Positions 1 to 8,430 of a DNA stretch of 64,000 bases are shown one piece after another; the stretch's first letter is position 1; each line of letters begins with the position of its first letter. This DNA comes from Planctomycetaceae bacterium (GTDB lineage Bacteria > Planctomycetota > Planctomycetia > Pirellulales > Pirellulaceae), in NCBI GenBank assembly GCA_027487485.1, contig JAIYDN010000070.1, forward strand, positions 62,001-126,000, read 5' to 3'. A program made the translations under genes and the position numbers. The notes beneath the pieces were generated by a model. It was not told the origin of the DNA, searched no databases, and saw only the letters and a list, made by a program, of their open reading frames with translations.

Positions 1-1
1 T

Positions 2-238
2 GTTAGCGAGATTCCAGACCGAGTGAATTGCTGCGTCGAATTCGTCAAAACACAAAACTGGCCAGAGCTAAAACGCTTTGCTCATCAAATTAAAGGCTCT
101 GCTGCCAGCTATGGGTTTGAGCAAATCACCGTGATTGCAGGTCTTCTGGAAGCAGCGTTAGCACGAGATACAGAGCTCGAGCAAAAGCTAAAAATGGCAG
201 AAGATCTTATCGCAAATCTATCAGCGATTCGGTCTTAA
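2..238 (+). CDS. Hpt-domain protein, C-terminal part (5' end outside window)
   Basis: The reading frame is open to the left edge, so only the last 78 residues are visible. They read as a histidine phosphotransfer (Hpt) domain: the segment FAHQIKGSAASYGF carries the phosphoacceptor His (in HQIKGSAA) followed by the Gly-Ser-Ala turn typical of the family, and the rest is helical with a charged end. Hpt domains relay phosphate between receiver domains. The next two genes on the same strand are hybrid histidine kinases ending in receiver domains, so this Hpt is a natural partner in a phosphorelay. Whether it is a stand-alone protein or the tail of a larger sensor or response regulator cannot be seen. 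An internal GTG at 23 is available but is probably not the true start. Confidence 0.75.
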   Translation, partial: VSEIPDRVNCCVEFVKTQNWPELKRFAHQIKGSAASYGFEQITVIAGLLEAALARDTELEQKLKMAEDLIANLSAIRS

Positions 239-302
239 CGCACTTTTGAGCACCATTTTTTGAACTCCAACATTCTTTATCTCTTTGCGATTGCATTAAG
301 TC

Positions 303-2555
303 ATGTCTGAGCCATCTGCTAGCAAGAACATCTTTAGGGAGCTGTTGCCATGGGCACCGGGGCTTCTTATGTTTGCTTGTGGGGCACTGCTTACCTTCGT
401 TTGTTGCCAGGTCGGATTTTGGGTGTGCATGGTAAGCTTGGCTTTGGCAGCACTATGGTTGCCCTTGTTCAATCGACGGTCGCGGGCCGTTGCGATCGCC
501 CTTGAAATGACGAAAGATCTAGAAAGGTCCAAGCACGAGGCCGAAGTTGCTCTCCGTGAAGTTGCTGCATTTCGAATGGTGATCGATCAGCATTCCATCG
601 TTTCGATCACGGATCGACAAGGTAAAATCATCGATGCCAATGCCGAGTTTTGCAGGGTAAGCGGCTATAGCCTAGAAGAACTAATCGGTCAGAACCACAG
701 CATACTCAATTCAGGATACCACCCGCCTAAGTTTTGGGTTTCTGTTTGGAAGAAGATATCGTCTGGGAAATCATGGCGGGGCGAGGTTTGCAATCGAGCC
801 AAAGATGGAAGCATCTATTGGGTTGATAGCATCATCTGCCCATTCTTTGACTCAGAAGGCAAAATCGAAAAGTACGTTTCCATTCGGCATGACATCACCG
901 TTCGGAAGGCTGCTCAGCAAGAGATCGCAGCGAGTGAAGAGAAGTTTCGATTGATCGCGGATGGAGCACCTCTGTTGATTTGGACTTGCCGGGCAGACGG
1001 CAAAGCGGCGTACTTCAACGAACCATGGCTAAGATTTACAGGGCGAGACTTCTTAAAAGAAGTTTTCGATGGATGGAAAGACAATCTTCATCCAGATGAT
1101 AGAGCTGCATTCTTAGAGAAATTTCACCAGTCCTACAAAGACAGAAGCGTTTTCGAAATCGAAAGCCGAATGCGGCGTAATGACGGTGAATACCGTTTGA
1201 TGATGTTTCGAGGAAACCCGCAGTTTGACACGACCGGATGTTTTCAGGGCTTCGTCGGCGCTTCTTTCGATCTAACCGAATTGCGGGACGCTCAGTATCG
1301 AGCGGAAAGTGCCAATCGATCGAAAAGTGCGTTTCTTGCGAATATGAGCCATGAGATTCGAACACCACTGACTGCCATTCTTGGTTACGCAGACTTGCTG
1401 CAGGATGAAGGACGTAAAATCCAAGAGGAGGAGCGAAAGGAAGTTGTAAGCACCATTCGAAGGTCAGGTGAACATCTTCTCGCGATCATTAACGACATCC
1501 TCGACATTTCAAAAATCGAAGCGGAAAAAATCACTTTAGAACGAGTCGATACGCCGATCGATGTTGTCCTTCATGAAGTGGCAAGCCTCTTTCAATCCAA
1601 ATCGAAAGAGAAGGGGGTTTCCTTTGAAACGAAACTTAGTACCCCCGTACCAAAAAGCATTATTAGCGACCCAACACGCTTCCGGCAAATTCTGATGAAT
1701 TTGGTTGGGAACGCAATCAAGTTCACAGAAAAGGGAACTGTATGCCTGGACGTTCATGTCTCAAATTCGTCCGAGCCGAAGTTGGTTTTTGACATTCACG
1801 ATACGGGGGTTGGCCTAGACGAACAACAAATCAAGGCGCTGTTTATGCCGTTTAGTCAAGCCGACGAAACGGTCTCTCGTAAGTTTGGCGGAACCGGCCT
1901 TGGGCTTACCATCAGTCGTCGATTGGCAAGGATAATGGGCGGTGATGTACTGCTATATCGTACCGAGCTAGGAAAGGGCTCCTGTTTCCGCCTTGAACTA
2001 CCTCTTGTTGTACCACCAGGGGCTCCTACCATTGAGAGGCTGGACATGCTTTCTGCTTCGCCGGGAGTGAGCCCAGCGGAGACAACCAAGTTGACTGGCC
2101 GAATTCTGTTGGCCGAAGACGGCATCGATAATCAGAAACTAATCGCCTTCCACTTAAAGAAGGCTGGTGCTGAAGTGGATATTGCTGAAAACGGCAGTAT
2201 TGCCCTTCAGAAAATTTTGGCGTCGAAGTTCGAAGGAAAACAATACGACCTGTTGTTAACCGACATGCAAATGCCGGAAATGGACGGCTACACTCTTGCT
2301 TCTACTTTGCGGCAGCAAGGTTTCTCCATCAGCATCGTGGCATTGACGGCACATGCCATGGCGGAAGATCGAGCTCGATGTATTGACGCCGGGTGCGATG
2401 ACTATGCAACGAAGCCGATCAACAAAACAAAGTTAATCGAAGTTTGTAAGAAATGGATGGGAATAACAAGTAACAAAGGGCTGAAGCCTTTGGCTATAGC
2501 AACGACTCTAAATCAAGCCTCTTCGTTCGGCGGAGCATCACCCAGTCGTGTTTAG
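303..2555 (+). CDS. Hybrid sensor histidine kinase (2 TM, PAS-PAS-HisKA-HATPase-REC)
   Basis: A 750-residue hybrid sensor kinase. Two hydrophobic segments lie at about residues 15-58. A first PAS domain covers about 90-200 and a second PAS_3-like domain about 205-330. The HisKA box AFLANMSHEIRTPL places the phosphoacceptor at H350. The ATPase domain shows the N box NLVGNAIKF, G1 DTGVGL and G2 GGTGLGL. A receiver domain at the end has its phosphoacceptor at D654 (TDMQMPEMDGY) and the conserved Lys in ATKPI. The protein is probably an inner-membrane sensor without a large periplasmic domain, so the PAS domains would sense a cytoplasmic cue. Its 3' end overlaps the next kinase gene by 8 bp, indicating co-transcription. 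The signal is unknown. Confidence 0.93.
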   Translation: MSEPSASKNIFRELLPWAPGLLMFACGALLTFVCCQVGFWVCMVSLALAALWLPLFNRRSRAVAIALEMTKDLERSKHEAEVALREVAAFRMVIDQHSIVSITDRQGKIIDANAEFCRVSGYSLEELIGQNHSILNSGYHPPKFWVSVWKKISSGKSWRGEVCNRAKDGSIYWVDSIICPFFDSEGKIEKYVSIRHDITVRKAAQQEIAASEEKFRLIADGAPLLIWTCRADGKAAYFNEPWLRFTGRDFLKEVFDGWKDNLHPDDRAAFLEKFHQSYKDRSVFEIESRMRRNDGEYRLMMFRGNPQFDTTGCFQGFVGASFDLTELRDAQYRAESANRSKSAFLANMSHEIRTPLTAILGYADLLQDEGRKIQEEERKEVVSTIRRSGEHLLAIINDILDISKIEAEKITLERVDTPIDVVLHEVASLFQSKSKEKGVSFETKLSTPVPKSIISDPTRFRQILMNLVGNAIKFTEKGTVCLDVHVSNSSEPKLVFDIHDTGVGLDEQQIKALFMPFSQADETVSRKFGGTGLGLTISRRLARIMGGDVLLYRTELGKGSCFRLELPLVVPPGAPTIERLDMLSASPGVSPAETTKLTGRILLAEDGIDNQKLIAFHLKKAGAEVDIAENGSIALQKILASKFEGKQYDLLLTDMQMPEMDGYTLASTLRQQGFSISIVALTAHAMAEDRARCIDAGCDDYATKPINKTKLIEVCKKWMGITSNKGLKPLAIATTLNQASSFGGASPSRV

Positions 2556-4911
2556 GCCTTTATTTGAATCTGGTATGTTCCATTCCTTTCGCTTAGGGCT
2601 TCGCCTGAGGTTGTTGCTGATCATCGTGCTCGCTGCATCGACCATGGGTTGGTGGGCATGGGAAGTCTTGAGTCATAGTATTCGAGCAAGATTCGCAAAT
2701 TTGGAAAACCATCATGCGTTCGAAAACGCGATTCGGGCGAAAAATCTCGTTGCTGAACGAGCCAGTCAACTTGCGGGACACGCTAGTGATTGGGGAGCCT
2801 GGGACGAAACGTACGCCTATGTCGAAGATCTTAATGAAGAGTACGTCAAGGCAAATTTGACATCCGACGGCATTTCCAGATTGAATATCAATTGTCTGCT
2901 TTACCTTGATGCGAATGGTGGGACGAAGGCATCCGTAGGCTCTGATTTCGAAACCAAGGAACTTGCTCCGACCCCAAAACCTGTACTTGAAAAAGATTGG
3001 TCTCGATTCTCGCTTGCCAGCGCGAACCTGAACGACAAACTCTCAGGAATGGTCCTTGTGGACAACGAGCCCTATTTGATGGGTGCGTCGCAAATTCTCA
3101 CAAGTGAGGGGACTGGTCCGGTCCGAGGCACGATCCTTGAGTTGCGGAAACTGGATGAGAGGGAACTGGCGAGCCTTTCTAAATCACTCCGGTTTCCCTT
3201 CAGCATCTCCGATAGCATCCCGGATAGTTCCACCAGTTCCAATAAGCCATTTAGTAACGAAGTGTTGGATGCCGAGACGATGGCTGCTCATATTCGAATC
3301 GAAGAATTGAAGGGTGAAGGGGCTGTCGATTGCGTCTGTAAGCTTGATCGTGAAATCATGGCAGAAGGCATACAAGCCTTGGACGATATTCGCAAACACG
3401 TTCTGATGATGGGTGCCCTCCTAAGCTTATTGGTTTATTTGCTAATGGGCAAAATCGTAATAGCAAGGATTTGCAAGATGACATCGGAGATCAATTCTCC
3501 GAGTGTTCTGCCAGGTAGAACCCGGGTCAGCGATCGGGGCAGCGACGAGCTTGGAGATCTTGCGAACCAATTCAATTCACTATTTGAATCGATGCTCGCT
3601 TCTCAAAGAGAACTCAATGAACGAAATACGGAACTTGCAAATGCGAAACGGCAAGCGGAATCTGCGAATCGATCCAAGAGTGCCTTTCTCGCCAATATGA
3701 GCCACGAAATTCGAACTCCCTTGACGGCCATTCTCGGCTTCACCGAGATCCTTCGCGAAGACCCGAAGGGCGATTGGTCGCAAGAACGAAGGCTCGAATC
3801 GCTCAATACAATCCAATGTGCCGGGCAACATCTTCTCACGGTCATCAACGACATCCTTGACTTGTCCAAAATCGAAGCAGAGAAAATGACCCTTGAGACC
3901 GTTCCTGTTTCGATTCGAGATATCTTGCTTGAAATCAGGGACTTTTTACTTCCAAGAGCCAATGAAAAGAATATTGGTCTAGGAATAGAGTTGGTGTCCC
4001 CCATCCCTCAGCTCTTCGCCAGTGATCCAACTCGGCTTCGTCAGACCATATTGAACTTGGTCGGTAATGCGGTCAAGTTCACGAAAGAGGGATCCGTCAC
4101 CATTCGATGTGGCGTCGAATCCCTTGACAGTAGCGCCAGCCTATTTGTGGACGTAATCGATACTGGAGTGGGGCTAAGCCAAGAGCAGGCGGACGGTCTT
4201 TTTCAGCCGTTTAGTCAAGCCGACGATACTGTGACCCGTCAATTCGGCGGGACCGGACTTGGATTGGTAATCTGCCGAAGGCTTGCGAATCTCATGGGCG
4301 GTACTGTATTGCTTACTCGATCGGAAGTGGGGGCGGGGTCATGCTTCCGTTTGATTCTACCGATCGAGAAAACGGCACTTGATCAGATGCTCTCTACCTT
4401 GGACTTACCAAGCGATGGAAGGTCCAAACCCAATTCCGCACCCACCAAGCTTGAAGGCCGTATCCTCCTAGCAGAAGATGGTCTCGACAATCAAAAATTG
4501 ATCAGCTTTTTGTTGAGGAAAGCGGGGGCCCATGTGGACATCGCAGAAAACGGATTTGTGGCCTTAACCATGATGGAAAAGGCAGAAGAAACCAATTCAG
4601 AATACGACTTGCTTATTACCGATATGCAAATGCCAATCATGGACGGATATACCTTGGCCAGTACACTCAGAGAACGCGGGAATTCGATCGCCATCATTGC
4701 GTTGACGGCTCATGCGATGGCAGAAGACCGAGCCCGGTGCCTGGATGCTGGTTGCGATGAATACGAAACGAAACCGATCAATAAAACAGAATTCCTGGCC
4801 ACCTGCCAAAAGTGGATCGGAAAAAAACGGTCTAAACCATCTAAGACGATCGATTGGGGAGTGGATTCTCTTTGCTCCGCGTCCTTTGCGACTCCAGCGT
4901 CGTCGTCCTAA
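2548..4911 (+). CDS. Hybrid sensor histidine kinase (CHASE4-HAMP-HisKA-HATPase-REC)
   Basis: A 787-residue hybrid kinase from GTG 2548; ATG 2575 (residue 10) is an equally possible start. An N-terminal TM (about 12-33) and a second TM (about 284-306) bracket a periplasmic domain of about 250 residues. The segment DWGAWDETYAYVED is the hallmark of CHASE4. A HAMP linker follows, then HisKA with H386 (NMSHEIRTPL), HATPase boxes (NLVGNAVKF, DTGVGL, GGTGLGL) and a receiver with D692 (TDMQMPIMDGY). The kinase and receiver parts are strikingly similar to those of the preceding gene (for example ALTAHAMAEDRAR in both), so the pair probably arose by duplication, with different sensory modules. Because it overlaps the upstream kinase, the two are probably translated together and may share the Hpt encoded at the left edge. 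Confidence 0.92.
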   Translation: MFRPLFESGMFHSFRLGLRLRLLLIIVLAASTMGWWAWEVLSHSIRARFANLENHHAFENAIRAKNLVAERASQLAGHASDWGAWDETYAYVEDLNEEYVKANLTSDGISRLNINCLLYLDANGGTKASVGSDFETKELAPTPKPVLEKDWSRFSLASANLNDKLSGMVLVDNEPYLMGASQILTSEGTGPVRGTILELRKLDERELASLSKSLRFPFSISDSIPDSSTSSNKPFSNEVLDAETMAAHIRIEELKGEGAVDCVCKLDREIMAEGIQALDDIRKHVLMMGALLSLLVYLLMGKIVIARICKMTSEINSPSVLPGRTRVSDRGSDELGDLANQFNSLFESMLASQRELNERNTELANAKRQAESANRSKSAFLANMSHEIRTPLTAILGFTEILREDPKGDWSQERRLESLNTIQCAGQHLLTVINDILDLSKIEAEKMTLETVPVSIRDILLEIRDFLLPRANEKNIGLGIELVSPIPQLFASDPTRLRQTILNLVGNAVKFTKEGSVTIRCGVESLDSSASLFVDVIDTGVGLSQEQADGLFQPFSQADDTVTRQFGGTGLGLVICRRLANLMGGTVLLTRSEVGAGSCFRLILPIEKTALDQMLSTLDLPSDGRSKPNSAPTKLEGRILLAEDGLDNQKLISFLLRKAGAHVDIAENGFVALTMMEKAEETNSEYDLLITDMQMPIMDGYTLASTLRERGNSIAIIALTAHAMAEDRARCLDAGCDEYETKPINKTEFLATCQKWIGKKRSKPSKTIDWGVDSLCSASFATPASSS

Positions 4912-5051
4912 TTCAAGATATGCGGGACGGGCGACTTTTGTCGCTTAGATCTTGATATCGTAGCTTGATTCCAGGAACGACAAAATCTTGGTGGTGTGCT
5001 ATATTCGGAGTTGTTGAAAAGTCGCCACTTTTATGAAATCCGATTGATTGC

Positions 5052-5948
5052 ATGGTCGCTGTCGAACAATACCTCAAACCTGAATTAGCTTCGCAGATCA
5101 AGCGTTTAGATTTGCGAGCTCAGATGATCGTTCGTGGGTTTTTGCAAGGAATGCACGCCAGCCCTTACCATGGCTTCTCCGTTGAGTTTTCTGAACACCG
5201 TCGGTACTCGCACGGGGACGACCCCAAAGATATCGATTGGCTAGCCTACGCCAAAACCGACAAGTACTACGTTAAGAAATTCGAATCGGAAACGAACGTC
5301 ACTGGCTACATGATGATGGACCTGAGCCAGTCCATGGGCTACACGTATCGCCAACAATTGACCAAGTTCGACTATTGCATCTGCCTTGCGGCAGCCCTGA
5401 CTTATTTGATGTTGATGCAGCAAGATCCGATCGGATTGGTTACCTTTGACAAGAAAATCCGAGGCAGCATCCCACCGCGATCGCGTCGAAGTCAGTTCGG
5501 TGCGATCTTGAGCCAATTGACAAAATTAAAGACTGCGGGCGAAACAGAACTTCGAGCCCCCATCCTGCAATTGGCGGCCATGCTTCGCCATCGATCCTTG
5601 GTCATGATCATGAGCGACCTGTTGGCCGACGTTCAGCCCACCTTGGATGCAATTCGGATGTTGCGGCATGCAGGCCATGATGTGATCGTGTTTCATATTC
5701 TGGATGAAGCGGAAGTGACATTCCCATTCGATGGTTTGGTGCAGCTGAGCGATCCAGAGTCCGGGCAATCGCTTAGTGTGAACGCGGATGATATCGGACA
5801 AGAGTATCGCGAAAACATCCGCAAGTTTCGCGAAGAATTGAAACGAGGTTTCAACGAAAGCCGTATCGACTATGTTCCGTTGGATACCAGCATGCCTTAC
5901 GACAAGGCGATGACCGAGTATCTGCTAAGTCGACGCAATCGGTTTTAA
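5052..5948 (+). CDS. DUF58 domain protein
   Basis: A 298-residue soluble protein of the DUF58 family (vWA-like fold). The family signature is clear near the N terminus: YSHGDDPKDIDWLAYAKT, followed by the segment carrying KKFESETN. It starts at ATG 5052, 140 bp after the kinase gene. DUF58 proteins usually sit beside MoxR AAA+ ATPases and VWA/BatA membrane proteins and are thought to act with them as a chaperone or metal-insertion complex; the biochemical role is not established for most. The two VWA-type genes follow immediately here (19 bp gap, then a 1 bp overlap). No moxR gene lies directly upstream, where it is usually found, so the ATPase partner must be encoded elsewhere. Confidence 0.9.
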   Translation: MVAVEQYLKPELASQIKRLDLRAQMIVRGFLQGMHASPYHGFSVEFSEHRRYSHGDDPKDIDWLAYAKTDKYYVKKFESETNVTGYMMMDLSQSMGYTYRQQLTKFDYCICLAAALTYLMLMQQDPIGLVTFDKKIRGSIPPRSRRSQFGAILSQLTKLKTAGETELRAPILQLAAMLRHRSLVMIMSDLLADVQPTLDAIRMLRHAGHDVIVFHILDEAEVTFPFDGLVQLSDPESGQSLSVNADDIGQEYRENIRKFREELKRGFNESRIDYVPLDTSMPYDKAMTEYLLSRRNRF

Positions 5949-5967
5949 CCACGGAGCAGTCGCAATC

Positions 5968-8430
5968 ATGACCTTTTTGCACGCATCATTGCTGCTTGGC
6001 GGACTCCTGGGGTTGGTGCCCGTCATCATTCATATGTTAGGTCGACGGCAACCTAAAGCGATCGTATTTCCAGCGATTCGCTTCGTGCGCCAAACTGCAA
6101 TTCAAGCTCAACGAGGATGGTCCATCAAACGATGGTTGTTGTTGGCGTTGCGTGTGTTGTTGCTTGGAATACTCGCACTTGCGATCGCCTCCCCAAGAGT
6201 GCAAAGCAGTATGTTTGCGACCTACCTGATGATTGGGGTGGTGGGGCTTTTAGCACTGCTTGCGACTGCGGTCGCATTTTCTGCAATCGGTTCACGAAAA
6301 TCTTCGTTGACGATTGGGATCAGTTCCCTGCTGGCAATCTTGCTTTGGTTGATCGGGGGCGGTTGGCTGGGAATGGCTGCAACGACCGGGCAGAGCGTTC
6401 CGTTGCCAAGTGCATCGGGACCGATTTGTGCTGCAGTTGTTTTGGATACGTCCCCCTCCATGGGTTACCAATACCACAACGAAACTAGACTTGCTGCCGC
6501 CAAAGAAATGGCAACCTGGTTAATGGATCGCTTGCCGATCGGGAGTCAAATTGCGATCGTCAACAGCGACACCGGCGTACGGCTAAACCAAGACCGAATC
6601 TCAGCCAATCGATTGTTGGACCGAACCATCGTCGAAGGTCGAGCGACCAACTTGGTACAACGCATTAGCGCTTCCATCGACGTGCTCCGTAAAAGTGATT
6701 TGGAACGACGCGAAATCTATGTCTTGACGGACTTGTCTGCAGGCGCTTGGCGAGATGCCGACTCGTCCGACATCGCGGCCAAGTTGGCTCGGGACGAGTC
6801 AGGTAAGGGGATTGTTGGAGAAAACGTGCTGGTTCAGCTTATCGATGTCAGTGTTCCTGTCACTGAAATTCGGAACTGGTCGTTGAACCAATTCAAACTA
6901 AGCCAGCAGACCGCAACGCCCGGCGGTCAGGTGACTTTAGCAGGTGAGATCCAATCGGCTCCAGGAAGTGGCACGGAACAAATGACCGTGGAACTTGTTT
7001 CGGAAGCGATGGATCGCGCGTTGGTGGAACGCGACGGCAAGTTGGTTCTGCCAACCACTACGGTCGTTGAAAGGCAGTTGTTTGAAGTTCCGGATGGTGG
7101 GTCTGTTCCATTCAAATTGACTTGGAAAGACCTTTCCGAGGGAACCAACCACGCAATGCTTCGGATCACCCGTCCGGATCCGCTGGAGATCGACAATGTC
7201 GTGTATCTTTCGGTGGATGCGAGAACTCAAGGGCAAACTCTAGTCATCGCAGAAGACCGACGCGATGGACAAAGTGTATGTGGTGCGATTGATCCTGAAG
7301 CTCAAGCGGAACAAAATGCTTCGGCCACCGAGGGTACCAGCAGCGACCCGGCTGTCGCGGCTAAGTTTCGCGAATCGATGTTCAAGCTAGATACTCCATC
7401 GCAGCTGGAAACGCTGGATCTGGCTAGATTCTCCAGCATGGTGATTTACAATCCGGTTTTAATCAGCGCCGATGCGGTGGATCGAGTTGACAATTGGGTT
7501 GCTCAGGGTGGAGGATTGTTGATCGTGATGGGGTCGGGCATGGATTCAGCCGAAGCGATGATGAACAGTCCGATCGCTAAGCTACTACCTGGAGTTGTGA
7601 AACGGATCTCTCGACGCGCATTGTCGGACCGTTCCATGAGTCTTGCTCCTGCAACCAAAAGCCATCCGATATGGGACTTGCGGGATATCTTTGGCGGCTC
7701 CATCGAAGAAATCCCCTGGGTTAACTATGCCATTTTTCGACATTGGGATATCGAGGATCTAGCGCCGGAGGCCGGAGTCTTAATGCGATTTACTGGCAGT
7801 GAACAGCCAGCCTTGATCGAGCAACCCAGGAAACAGGGTCGTATCCTAACGATGACCGTACCTTATCCCGAACCAGCAAGCCACGCGAGCGACGAAGTAT
7901 GGAGTGAGCTGTATCAGGATTGGCCTGGGTTTGCGTTGTTCCAGGGGTGCGTTCGTTACTTGGCAGCGTGGAACAAGCAGCAATTGAACTACTATGTCGA
8001 CGAGCCCGCAATCTTGGATAACAACGTGACTCAGTTTCCTCAGGTCTACAAGTTGTTCAATCCTATCCTGGAAGAGATTCGAACCGAATCTTCGGAAGAG
8101 ACTTTGGTGTATAGCTTTACACGATATCCTGGCCAATATCGCCTGCGAGGGCTGCGTCCTCAAGGTCCTGTGGTGCGTGGATTTAGCGTGAACCTCAATC
8201 GCGATGAATCGTCTTTAGAACGGATCTTGCCCGGTACGCTCGATCGAGCTCTCGGCAAAGATCAGTATCGAATCGCGAAAGAACGGGATGAAGTGCAATC
8301 GTCGCTAGGCGAAGGACGTTACGGGCGTGACCTCGCTCCCTTCTTGTTGTTGGTTTTCGTGATGATGATCATGGCAGAACAGACCATGTCGAGCCGATTT
8401 TACGCTTCGTCCAAGAAAGGTGCAGCGTAA
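5968..8430 (+). CDS. BatA-like membrane protein with VWA domain
   Basis: An 820-residue protein. The N terminus is the BatA-type segment (LGGLLGLVPVIIHMLGRRQP, then RRP-like basic stretch and further hydrophobic helices to about residue 145). A von Willebrand A domain follows with an intact MIDAS motif DTSPSMG at about D160. The central 300 residues are beta-rich and adhesion-like, then comes a region resembling a glutamine-amidotransferase fold (VDNWVAQGGGLLIVMGSG), and a C-terminal hydrophobic helix precedes the end. The protein is probably anchored in the cytoplasmic membrane with its large domains outside. The stop overlaps the start of the next gene as TAATG, so the two are translationally coupled. 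This gene order (DUF58, BatA-like, VWA) recurs in planctomycetes; the function is inferred only from context. Confidence 0.85.
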   Translation: MTFLHASLLLGGLLGLVPVIIHMLGRRQPKAIVFPAIRFVRQTAIQAQRGWSIKRWLLLALRVLLLGILALAIASPRVQSSMFATYLMIGVVGLLALLATAVAFSAIGSRKSSLTIGISSLLAILLWLIGGGWLGMAATTGQSVPLPSASGPICAAVVLDTSPSMGYQYHNETRLAAAKEMATWLMDRLPIGSQIAIVNSDTGVRLNQDRISANRLLDRTIVEGRATNLVQRISASIDVLRKSDLERREIYVLTDLSAGAWRDADSSDIAAKLARDESGKGIVGENVLVQLIDVSVPVTEIRNWSLNQFKLSQQTATPGGQVTLAGEIQSAPGSGTEQMTVELVSEAMDRALVERDGKLVLPTTTVVERQLFEVPDGGSVPFKLTWKDLSEGTNHAMLRITRPDPLEIDNVVYLSVDARTQGQTLVIAEDRRDGQSVCGAIDPEAQAEQNASATEGTSSDPAVAAKFRESMFKLDTPSQLETLDLARFSSMVIYNPVLISADAVDRVDNWVAQGGGLLIVMGSGMDSAEAMMNSPIAKLLPGVVKRISRRALSDRSMSLAPATKSHPIWDLRDIFGGSIEEIPWVNYAIFRHWDIEDLAPEAGVLMRFTGSEQPALIEQPRKQGRILTMTVPYPEPASHASDEVWSELYQDWPGFALFQGCVRYLAAWNKQQLNYYVDEPAILDNNVTQFPQVYKLFNPILEEIRTESSEETLVYSFTRYPGQYRLRGLRPQGPVVRGFSVNLNRDESSLERILPGTLDRALGKDQYRIAKERDEVQSSLGEGRYGRDLAPFLLLVFVMMIMAEQTMSSRFYASSKKGAA

